Assembly: GCA_945870465.1 (NCBI GenBank)
Contig: CAMBSS010000169.1
Span: 1 to 8,844 of the forward strand
Reading direction: 5' to 3'
Length of the DNA: 8,844 nucleotides
From: Bordetella parapertussis
GTDB lineage: Bacteria; Pseudomonadota; Gammaproteobacteria; Burkholderiales; SG8-41
The stretch's first letter is position 1, and each line of letters begins with the position of its first letter. Under the pieces are notes generated by a model that was not told where the DNA came from, searched no databases, and worked only from the letters and a program-made list of their open reading frames with translations. Shown here piece after piece: positions 1 to 5,451 of the stretch. The translations under genes were made by a program, and so were the position numbers.

Positions 1-100
1 ATTTTAGCGGATAGCTGTCCTGGGTTGCAGAGTTTGCGGTAAACGGAAGCAGGGTAGCTGCTAACGCAAGCACCAGTAAAAAAAAGCGTGTTGAGGTCAT
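1..100 (-). CDS. Bug/TctC-family periplasmic receptor, N-terminus only (cut by window edge)
   Basis: Thirty-three codons are visible before the left edge, beginning with ATG at 100-98. They encode a typical Sec signal peptide: MTSTR, then a hydrophobic core (FFLLVLALAATLLPF), then a probable cleavage site after TANSA. The start of a mature chain follows with SYPLK, which resembles the 'YPxKPIR' opening of Bug receptors. The start lies 12 bases after the cupin stop, and its Shine-Dalgarno (AGGAAG, 109-114) overlaps the cupin TAG. The two genes are therefore almost certainly co-transcribed and probably translationally coupled. The receptor assignment rests on the signal peptide, the short YPLK match and the abundance of Bug genes in the window. 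Another secreted protein is possible. Confidence 0.62.
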   Translation of the reverse strand, partial: MTSTRFFLLVLALAATLLPFTANSATQDSYPLK

Positions 101-112
101 CGGTGTGACTTC

Positions 113-868
113 CTAATCGTCATCTTTCGGGAATTGCATCACCAGAGCCTCGAGTCCTTTATTCCCTGCCCGAATCTCGACCGCGTCTTCGCTTGGTTCG
201 ACAAAAACCATGGACCAGCGAGGCAAGCTTTTGCCCTGGATCTCCAGGTCACCGTTCGCAACGAACAGATAGGTGCCGCCCCCGAGTTTCGGGTCGGGAA
301 CCGTCGTCGACACACGGCCACCAAGCCGGATGAGGTGCGCGCTCATCTCATCCGTGATCTTGGCAGGGTCGTAAACGGGCTCCCATGCTATATCTTGTCT
401 AAACTGAAGCACCGCCTCTGTCGACAACGGGATGTTCGGTGAAACCCAATTCCGGCGCTTGCTCGGTTTTAACTTTTCGCGGAAGCCGGGCTTGCTTAGA
501 TACACCGGGTGCGAATCGCCCGTCCTATTACGAAGCGAAATGAAGGTAAGACCATGCGGGCCGGCCGCGAGCGGGCCGTAGGCACTGTGATGATCCTTAT
601 ACTGGAGCATGAGTGGCCTTACTTCATTTTTGCCGAGCAAGCCTGAGCCCGACGGGAAAATCTGAAATTGCGCCACACCATGGAAGTGCGGAAGAATCGT
701 CTCGTTCGCGCACATCTGCGTCATTAACGACTGCGGGCCGGGGGAAATCTCGGTCGTGCTGTAGCGCGGGCCGAAATAACACGAGCCCCAGTGCTCCATG
801 CCTGTTCCTCTGGAGTTCACAGGCTCCAGGTTGTCGAGTACTTCATTGCCGTCTTTTAAATGGATCAT
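113..868 (-). CDS. Cupin-fold protein of unknown substrate (251 aa)
   Basis: This is a soluble protein with no signal peptide or membrane segment. The first cupin motif is clear at residues 59-76 (LPHFHGVAQFQIFPSGSG), with candidate metal ligands His61 and His63, Gln67 in the usual Glu position, and further histidines at 93, 94 and 105. A second jelly-roll half (about 196-247, GGGTYLFVANGDLEI...) lacks metal-binding histidines, so it looks like a bicupin with one active site. The ATG at 868 is supported by AAGG at 879-882. Its stop overlaps the ribosome site of the next gene, a Bug-type receptor. Repeat copy 1 with an outward promoter lies about 100 bases upstream. Cupins of this sort may be dioxygenases, isomerases or sugar/carboxylate-binding proteins. 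I do not recognise the specific family, so no reaction is assigned. Confidence 0.82.
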   Translation of the reverse strand: MIHLKDGNEVLDNLEPVNSRGTGMEHWGSCYFGPRYSTTEISPGPQSLMTQMCANETILPHFHGVAQFQIFPSGSGLLGKNEVRPLMLQYKDHHSAYGPLAAGPHGLTFISLRNRTGDSHPVYLSKPGFREKLKPSKRRNWVSPNIPLSTEAVLQFRQDIAWEPVYDPAKITDEMSAHLIRLGGRVSTTVPDPKLGGGTYLFVANGDLEIQGKSLPRWSMVFVEPSEDAVEIRAGNKGLEALVMQFPKDDD

Positions 869-1004
869 AAGATGATTTCCTTTTCTAGATATGGCGCGTC
901 ACGCATTTTTCATGGAATGGCGTGTTGCGCTCGAAAGCGGGTGAAGTGGTCGATAAACATCCGCTGCGAATAGGAAATTTAAACGCTTCTTTTGACTGCC
1001 CGCG

Positions 1005-1033
1005 ACTATATCGCCGGCCCAGGAAGCGGTCAA
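1005..1033 (-). promoter_or_regulatory. Sigma70-like promoter in repeat copy 1, directed at the cupin operon
   Basis: On the minus strand there is TTGACC (1033-1028), a 17-base spacer and TATAGT (1010-1005). The spacing is optimal and each hexamer has one mismatch to consensus (TTGACA, TATAAT). Transcription would start near 998 and give a leader of about 130 bases before the cupin ATG at 868. The same architecture, weaker, occurs in copies 2 and 3. No transcript data are available, so activity is inferred. Confidence 0.55.
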
Positions 1034-1108
1034 TCGCGTGGTGTTTGGTGAAAATTCCCCACTCGCGTGATTCTTCGGGCTCTGCATCGAGCCGAGAGGG
1101 CTGAATTC

Positions 1109-1127
1109 GACGCAGTGTGACTGCATC
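1109..1127. other. Hairpin next to the transposase stop in repeat copy 1
   Basis: An inverted repeat has 8-base arms (1109-1116 and 1120-1127, one G-T pair) and a 3-base loop. The first pair abuts the TGA that would end the transposase frame, and the hairpin is identical in copy 3 (8309-8327). No T-run follows, so it is not a standard terminator. It could be a recombination or origin hairpin of the element, or an operator. Confidence 0.4.
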
Positions 1128-1147
1128 ACGCGAGCGCGGGCCGCGCC

Positions 1148-1791
1148 AGATTGTCAGCGCTGTTGCAGAACCGCTCTTGCCATCAGGCAATTCGCACATG
1201 ATCGCCCACACTCACATAAAGAGCCTGCTGGTCTGTTACCACGGGCAGTCGAGTGTATTGTGCGCGCTCGAGATGCGGTCGCGCGTGCGCTGGCAGGACA
1301 TCAGCGAGATCCACGTCGAGTCTTACGGCGCGGCAGTGCGCATGATGGGGAGCGACGCGACGCGCGAAACCGCGGACCACAGCATGCCGTACGTGGTGGC
1401 GAAGGCCTTCATGGACGGAAAGTTGACGTCGAAATCATTCGCGCCGGAGCGCCTCACCGACCCGACGGTGCGGGATCTCATGCACAAGGTGAAGGTCAGC
1501 GAAAGCGCGGAATTGTCTCTGCAGTACCCGGAAGGTGCGCCTGGCCGGCTACGCGTGCGCACCGTATCGGGAGAGGTGCTGGTGGAGGAGGTTCGGTATC
1601 CGAAGGGGCATGCCAGGAATCCGATGAACGATAACGACGTCGAGCAGAAATTCCGCGATATGTTCCAGGCCCACGGGGACGCGCGCCAGTGCGCGGCGGC
1701 CTTGCAGATGCTGCGCAGGTTCGAGCATGTCACGGACGTCAAATCCGGGATGATCGAACTGTTCGCCATTCGATCGGGGGCCGCAGATTAG
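1148..1791 (+). pseudogene. MmgE/PrpD family protein, C-terminal remnant truncated by the repeat
   Basis: About 214 codons remain of a family usually about 450-480 residues long. MmgE/PrpD proteins include 2-methylcitrate dehydratase and related carboxylic-acid dehydratases or isomerases. The frame shows characteristic family features: THIKSLLVCYHGQSS (1204-1248), ETADHSMPYVVA (1366-1401), DPTVRDLMHKVKV, and YPKGHARNPMNDNDVEQKFR near the end (about 1597-1656). The first half, including the N-terminal helical domain, is missing. The homology begins right at the end of repeat copy 1, and the apparent GTG start at 1117 is repeat sequence. The stretch between MMGSD and TRETADHS seems a few residues shorter than in relatives, possibly a second small deletion. 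The TAG stop (1789-1791) overlaps the stop of the convergent Bug gene. It is not expected to make a working enzyme. Confidence 0.8.
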
Positions 1792-2777
1792 TCTTTGAGC
1801 GTGATGTTGGCCTTCTTGACGACGCGTGCCCATTGCTCCATTTCACGCCCGAAGAATGCACCGAACTCGGCAGGGCCCAGGTAGTCAGCTTCCACCCCGC
1901 CGTTGAGAAACATCTTCCGAACTTCATCCAAGGCAAGAATCGCCTTGATTTCCCTGTTGAGCCTGTCGATGATCGGCGATGGCGTATCCGCTGGCGCGAC
2001 GATTCCGTACCAGATGCTCGCCTCGTATCCCTGGAGCGCAGTTTCAGCGATGGTCGGTACCTCGGGCAGGATATCGCTGCGTCTTGCACCGCTGGTGCCC
2101 AGTACCTTGAGCTTTCCGGACCGGATATGTGGCAGCACAGATGAGATCGTGCCCATCATCGCGTGGCTGTGGCCACCAAGCAGATCGATCACTGCGGGAC
2201 CGGCACTCTTGTACTGCACAATCAGGACATCGGTGCTGGCCATCGTATTGAAGAGCAAGGTTGCCATATGCACGATGGAACCGTTGCCAGTGCCCGCAAA
2301 ACTCAGCGCGCCGGGCTTGCGCCTTGCCAGCAAAACGAAATCCTTCGCCGAGCCGGCCGGAACGCTCGGATGGACGACCAGCGCGAGCAGCCCGCTTGCG
2401 AGTTTGGCAATCGGGGAAAACGACTTCACTGGCTCGTAGGGAAGCTTATGCAGTGCCGGCTGGATGCTCTGCGTTGTACTGACGACCAGCAATGTGTATC
2501 CGTCCGCAGCGGCCTTTGCCGTCATCTCCGCGCCGATGATGCCGCCCGCGCCGCCACGGTTGTCGACGACCACCTGTTTGCCGAGACGTCTGGATAGTTC
2601 GGCGGCGACCAGTCGCGCAACTATGTCCACGCTCCCGCCCGGCTGCGTTGGAACGATGACTCGCACCGGGCTGCTCGGGTAAGGCTCCGCCGCCAGGAGG
2701 CCAGTGCAGGCCGCCAGCGATGCAAAGAACGCGAGCATGATTCGCACGGCGTGCAGCGATGGTCTCAAAGTTGGCAT
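1788..2777 (-). CDS. Bug/TctC-family periplasmic solute receptor (TTT system), 329 aa
   Basis: The extracytoplasmic binding protein of a tripartite tricarboxylate transporter, likely capturing a carboxylate in the periplasm. With ATG at 2777 the protein has a basic n-region, a hydrophobic core (IMLAFFASLAAC) and a mature start near EPYPSSPVR. LAAC at residues 21-24 could be a lipobox; cleavage after LLAA is the alternative. Family landmarks are RVIVPTQPGGSVDIVAR (39-55), VVVDNRGGAGGIIGAE (69-84), ADGYTLL (91-97), QYKSAGPAVIDLLGG (188-202) and DRLNREI (271-277). Length is normal. The frame stays open upstream into repeat copy 2, but that part is repeat sequence, so 2777 is preferred; ATG at 2738 is also possible. 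No Shine-Dalgarno is visible within 15 bases of either. It ends tail to tail with the MmgE/PrpD remnant and has no terminator in between. Confidence 0.93.
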   Translation of the reverse strand: MPTLRPSLHAVRIMLAFFASLAACTGLLAAEPYPSSPVRVIVPTQPGGSVDIVARLVAAELSRRLGKQVVVDNRGGAGGIIGAEMTAKAAADGYTLLVVSTTQSIQPALHKLPYEPVKSFSPIAKLASGLLALVVHPSVPAGSAKDFVLLARRKPGALSFAGTGNGSIVHMATLLFNTMASTDVLIVQYKSAGPAVIDLLGGHSHAMMGTISSVLPHIRSGKLKVLGTSGARRSDILPEVPTIAETALQGYEASIWYGIVAPADTPSPIIDRLNREIKAILALDEVRKMFLNGGVEADYLGPAEFGAFFGREMEQWARVVKKANITLKD

Positions 2778-2778
2778 G

Positions 2779-2851
2779 GCGAGTAGGAAATTTAAACGCT
2801 TCTTTTGACTGCCCGCGACTCTATCGCCGGCCCGACCAGCGGTCATTCGCG
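2779..2851 (-). repeat. Repeat copy 2: truncated solo end, 73 bp
   Basis: This copy retains only the fixed-end part of the repeat, equivalent to 966-1038 of copy 1, with about seven differences. It begins one base upstream of the Bug gene's ATG at 2777 and loses homology after 2851, just past the -35 region. The transposase codons and hairpin are absent. Its orientation is the same as copies 1 and 3. Confidence 0.82.
2818..2846 (-). promoter_or_regulatory. Weak promoter-like sequence in repeat copy 2
   Basis: This is the counterpart of the copy 1 promoter: ATGACC (2846-2841), a 17-base spacer, TAGAGT (2823-2818). Both hexamers are a step further from consensus than in copy 1. A start near 2811 would leave a leader of only about 35 bases before ATG 2777. 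Confidence 0.35.
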
Positions 2852-2870
2852 AGCCTTGTCCAATATGGTA

Positions 2871-2891
2871 TGAGCCTGAAGGAGAGGCTCA
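2871..2891. other. Hairpin in the intergenic region upstream of repeat copy 2
   Basis: A perfect 7-base stem (TGAGCCT at 2871-2877 with AGGCTCA at 2885-2891) encloses a 7-base loop. No T-run follows on either strand, so a rho-independent terminator is unlikely. A perfect TATAAT lies just upstream on the minus strand (2917-2912) but has no good -35 at 16-18 bases. The pair may be a leftover native leader of the downstream Bug gene. Confidence 0.35.
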
Positions 2892-2991
2892 CGGGTTTCC
2901 GGCATACTATCATTATAAGATTCCGACCAATTCTCCGTTTGCGGTTTCCCTCTGATCCACCCAATATTTTCTACCAAGATAAGAGATTTTC

Positions 2992-3007
2992 CTGATCAAA
3001 TGATCAG
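2992..3007. promoter_or_regulatory. Operator-like palindrome CTGATCA-AA-TGATCAG
   Basis: Perfect 7-base inverted arms are separated by AA, in the AT-rich intergenic region between the terminator at 3046-3066 and the Bug gene starting at 2777. The size and symmetry suit a dimeric helix-turn-helix regulator such as a GntR or LysR type, but no regulator gene is in the window. It lies about 215 bases from the start codon. Confidence 0.35.
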
Positions 3008-3045
3008 CGCGTCGATCGCTATGGTTCGATTGCCTTTGTGGGGGC

Positions 3046-3066
3046 AAAAACCGAGAGACCTCGGTT
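3046..3066 (-). terminator. Rho-independent terminator of the Bug gene at 3081-4064
   Basis: On the minus strand AACCGAG (3066-3060) pairs perfectly with CTCGGTT (3055-3049) around the loop GTCT. A run of five T residues (3050-3046) overlaps the end of the stem. It starts 14 bases after the stop codon of the gene, as expected for an intrinsic terminator. Confidence 0.8.
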
Positions 3067-3080
3067 GAGCGCACCGCCGC

Positions 3081-4064
3081 TTACTCCACCTTCGCACCTG
3101 AGGCTTTTACCGCGCGCCCCCATTTGACAAGTTCTGACTTCAAGAACGCATCGAAATGTTCGCGCGTGTCGGCGATTGGACTCAAAGCGAGTTCTTGAAT
3201 CCGCTTCTGCAGATCCGAAGTATGAATCGCTTTGGCAACCTCCACGCTCATGCGATCGAGGATCAGCGCGGGCGTGCCCATAGGAGCGACCAACGCCGTC
3301 CACGCCATCATCTCGAAGCCCTGAATACCCTGCTCCTGGAGGGTTGCCACATCCGGCAGGAACGGACTCCGTTTGGCAGTAGTCACCCCGATAGCGCGTA
3401 TCTTGCCCGCCTTCACGTGCGGCAGCACTGTCGGCATGGTTTCCGCCGCAACCGCAATCTGGCCAGCGATCAAATCGGTAATCGCCGGAATCGAGCCCTT
3501 GTAGGGGACATGAGTCATTTTGACGTCGGTCATCGTACTCAGCAGCGCTGGCGCCAGATGCGCCACACTGCCGTTTCCAGACGAGGCAAACGTCAACTCA
3601 CCGGGACGCCCCTTCGCAAGCTTAATGAGGTCGGCAATGTTTTTTGCAGGCAGCGAGGGGTTGACGCAGAAGACCATCGCCATCGCGGTCATGTTCGTTA
3701 CAGGAGCGAAGTCCCGCAGCGTGTCGTAACCCAGTTTACTGTATAGATGCGGATTGATCGCGAGTGCACTTGCGCCTCCCGCGAGAAACGTGTACCCGTC
3801 AGGTGGCGATTTTGCAGCCAACTCCGCGCCGATCATGCTTCCCGCACCAGGCCTGTTGTCTACCAGAATCTGCTGTCCGAAAACGGAGGTTAGCCGCTCC
3901 GCAATCAGACGCGAGATAATGTCAGCCGCTTGCCCGGGCGCGAACGGCACGATGATCCTCACTGGCTTGGCAGGCCACTGCTGACCGTATGCGCCGGCCG
4001 ATATCACCGAGCCTGTCGCCATAAGTGCGAGCGCACTGATTGCAACAGAAGAATTGAACTTCAT
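3081..4064 (-). CDS. Bug/TctC-family periplasmic solute receptor (TTT system), 327 aa
   Basis: A periplasmic receptor with a signal peptide (MKFNSS, core VAISALALMATGSVISAG, likely cut after AYG). The ATG at 4064 is fixed by a strong AAGGAG (4077-4072) seven bases away; the 34 extra codons open upstream lack such support. Family blocks are RIIVPFAPGQAADIISR (36-52), LVDNRPGAGSMIGAELAAKSPPDGYTFL (67-94), THVPYKGSIPAITDLIAGQI (184-203) and a C-terminal KWGRAVKASG (314-323). The usual PGG of the first ligand loop is PGQ here, which may alter the pocket. The gene looks like its own transcription unit: a terminator lies just downstream, and about 300 bases without an intact gene lie upstream. The ligand cannot be told from sequence. 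Confidence 0.95.
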   Translation of the reverse strand: MKFNSSVAISALALMATGSVISAGAYGQQWPAKPVRIIVPFAPGQAADIISRLIAERLTSVFGQQILVDNRPGAGSMIGAELAAKSPPDGYTFLAGGASALAINPHLYSKLGYDTLRDFAPVTNMTAMAMVFCVNPSLPAKNIADLIKLAKGRPGELTFASSGNGSVAHLAPALLSTMTDVKMTHVPYKGSIPAITDLIAGQIAVAAETMPTVLPHVKAGKIRAIGVTTAKRSPFLPDVATLQEQGIQGFEMMAWTALVAPMGTPALILDRMSVEVAKAIHTSDLQKRIQELALSPIADTREHFDAFLKSELVKWGRAVKASGAKVE

Positions 4065-4071
4065 CGTTTCT

Positions 4072-4077
4072 CTCCTT
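4072..4077 (-). promoter_or_regulatory. Shine-Dalgarno AAGGAG deciding the start at 4064
   Basis: AAGGAG lies on the minus strand with a 7-base gap to ATG 4064. It selects this start over the longer reading frame that opens at 4166. Confidence 0.8.
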
Positions 4078-4114
4078 GATATATCTCTGCCGGACCGCGC
4101 CCCACACTCAAGCC

Positions 4115-4306
4115 ACCCTCGCAATGGCGCCAGCGAAGACCGATCCCCTGATTGTCGATCAAACAAACCGAGAAATTGCGTCTATTGTTCAGTCGACCGA
4201 TACAAAGCAATACTTTGTTAATCTGGGAATTGACGAAGTCGACAGTACGGCCGTCCGCCTTTTTTTGAAAAACCAACGAGTGATGCAAATCAATTGGGAA
4301 ACCTAA
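4115..4306 (+). pseudogene. Relic of a Bug/TctC receptor C-terminus
   Basis: Reading on the plus strand, about 60 codons ending in TAA at 4304-4306 resemble the last part of a Bug receptor. DPLIVDQTNREIASIV corresponds to 'aPiVdrLNREI..i'. STDTKQYFVNLGIDEVDST corresponds to '.pevkqrl..lG.e.vgsT', and VRLFLKNQ to 'F.afLk.E'. The preceding 250 or so residues are absent and the terminal KWxxVV motif is lost. It lies head to head with the intact Bug gene at 3081-4064 and fills most of that gene's upstream region. It is therefore probably the decayed end of a formerly rightward Bug gene. A chance frame is possible, but the TNREI block is distinctive. Confidence 0.65.
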
Positions 4307-4363
4307 TTTGTAAGAAATGTATTCTCGTCGGCCAGACCCATGACACGGAAAAATGAACCCGGG

Positions 4364-5368
4364 CTAATCTACGCGAGCACCCGATGCCCTCACCACCTTT
4401 CCCCATTTCAACTGCTCAGCACGCACGAACGCAGCGAATTTTTCACCACCAATACCGGAAGGAATCGCACCTTGTTCAAGCATGCGTTCGCGAACATCGG
4501 GCAATTCAACAATCGCCGCCACTTCCGTGTGCAAGCGCCCCACCACGTCTTTCGGTGTTCCGGCAGGAACGAATATGCCCCACCATCCCGCTGCGTCATA
4601 CCCCTTCTGTCCGCCTTCAGCGACTGTCGGAATCTGCGGCAGCGTTGGAAACCGGGTTTCTCCCGATACGCCGAGCGCCCGCAAGCGACCACTCTGCAAA
4701 TACGGTATAAACACCGGTATGTTCTCAATGTAGACACCGACTTCGCCACCGACAAAGGCCGCTGCCGCCGGGCCGGAACCTTTATAAGGCACATGCGTGA
4801 GCTTAATGCCCGCCAGCAGACCGAAGAGCTCAGTCGAAAGATGAGAAGTAGTGCCGCTACCGGCCGTGGCGTAATTCAATGCACCGGGACGCATCCTTGC
4901 GAGCGCGATCAACTCGCGAACTGACTTAGCCGGCAGCGATGGATGAACAGCAATCATTACCGGGCCAGTGGCGATCAGGGCAACGCCAATAAAGTCGCGA
5001 TTTACGTCGAATGGCAACTTGGCGTAAAGCGACGGATTGATACCGATCGTCCCGGCGCTGCCCATCAGTAGCGTATAGCCGTCGGGCGCGGATTTGGCGA
5101 CATACTCAAATCCAATGATGCCAGCTGCACCCGCCCGGTTTTCGACAACTACCTGCTGCCCCATGCGTTCAGACATTTTTTGGGCCGTGATGCGTGCAAA
5201 GAAATCAAGCACGCCGCCAGCAGGAAATGGTGCGACCAGACGAATCGGCTTCCCGGGATAGCCGGAGGTCGTCTGAGCAAACGTCGGCATCGCTCCTAGC
5301 GCTACTACGAATCCGAAGATGCCTGCGCTGATGGCGGCTGGCATGTGGGGCGGTCTGGTTAAGCTCAA
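4364..5368 (-). CDS. Bug/TctC-family periplasmic solute receptor (TTT system), about 334 aa
   Basis: A secreted receptor with a signal peptide (core AAISAGIFGFVVALG, cleavage near TFAQ). Numbered from TTG 5368, the landmarks are KPIRLVAPFPAGGVLDFFAR (40-59), VVVENRAGAAGIIGFEYVAKSAPDGYTLL (73-101), THVPYKGSGPAAAAFVGGEV (191-210) and KWGKVVRASGARVD at the end. The start is uncertain. TTG at 5368 has GGGAGAAG at 5379-5372 and is preferred; ATG 5395 and ATG 5344 lack a ribosome site. Much longer upstream readings overlap the amidase and are unlikely. The gene begins 83 bases after the amidase stop on the same strand, with no terminator seen between them, so the two may be co-transcribed. That would link uptake with amide hydrolysis. 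Confidence 0.92.
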   Translation of the reverse strand: MSLTRPPHMPAAISAGIFGFVVALGAMPTFAQTTSGYPGKPIRLVAPFPAGGVLDFFARITAQKMSERMGQQVVVENRAGAAGIIGFEYVAKSAPDGYTLLMGSAGTIGINPSLYAKLPFDVNRDFIGVALIATGPVMIAVHPSLPAKSVRELIALARMRPGALNYATAGSGTTSHLSTELFGLLAGIKLTHVPYKGSGPAAAAFVGGEVGVYIENIPVFIPYLQSGRLRALGVSGETRFPTLPQIPTVAEGGQKGYDAAGWWGIFVPAGTPKDVVGRLHTEVAAIVELPDVRERMLEQGAIPSGIGGEKFAAFVRAEQLKWGKVVRASGARVD

Positions 5369-5371
5369 ATT

Positions 5372-5379
5372 CTTCTCCC
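5372..5379 (-). promoter_or_regulatory. Shine-Dalgarno GGGAGAAG supporting a TTG start at 5368
   Basis: A purine-rich ribosome site lies 3 bases from TTG 5368 (core GGGAG about 6 bases away). The ATG candidates at 5395 and 5344 have no comparable sequence. Confidence 0.5.
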
Positions 5380-5451
5380 GGCAATTGAAGTGCATGGTTG
5401 TTGAAGCGTGACGCCGTCTTTCTAGTGCGGTCTGCAACGACGCGAGTAATG

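Larger units (their letters stand above)
966..1147 (-). repeat. Repeat copy 1: solo 3' end of an IS91-like element, 182 bp
   Basis: This segment matches copy 3 (8167-8347) along its whole length with about 15 differences, and its left 73 bases match copy 2 (2779-2851) with about 7. Read on the minus strand it starts with the last codons of a transposase (ARPALA, then TGA at 1128-1126). A small hairpin, a promoter-like sequence and the fixed end (CCTATTCGC at 974-966) follow. The homology stops at 1147, where an MmgE/PrpD gene fragment begins, so only about seven transposase codons remain. Short ORFs through it on both strands are translations of the repeat, not genes. The repeat is certain; its identity as an IS91-type end is inferred from the transposase remnant attached to copy 3. 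Confidence 0.85.

Noticed and set aside
966..974. IS91-type target tetranucleotide next to the fixed ends
   Set aside because: Bases just outside the three ends (AGCG, CATG, ATCC on the minus strand) do not match the GAAC/CAAG targets known for IS91, so target preference cannot be used as support.
885..1211. Minus-strand reading frames of 76 and 108 codons across repeat copy 1
   Set aside because: They are translations of the repeat; the same peptide stretch (MMQSHCVE...) appears from copy 3, and differences between copies do not look selected for coding.
1788..2846. Longer start at 2846 for the Bug gene
   Set aside because: The extra 23 codons are repeat copy 2, and the ATG itself is the -35 hexamer position; the signal peptide begins at 2777.
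4061..4288. Minus-strand frame of 75 codons upstream of the Bug gene at 4064
   Set aside because: It overlaps that gene's ribosome site and has no recognisable content; the plus strand here carries the Bug C-terminal relic.
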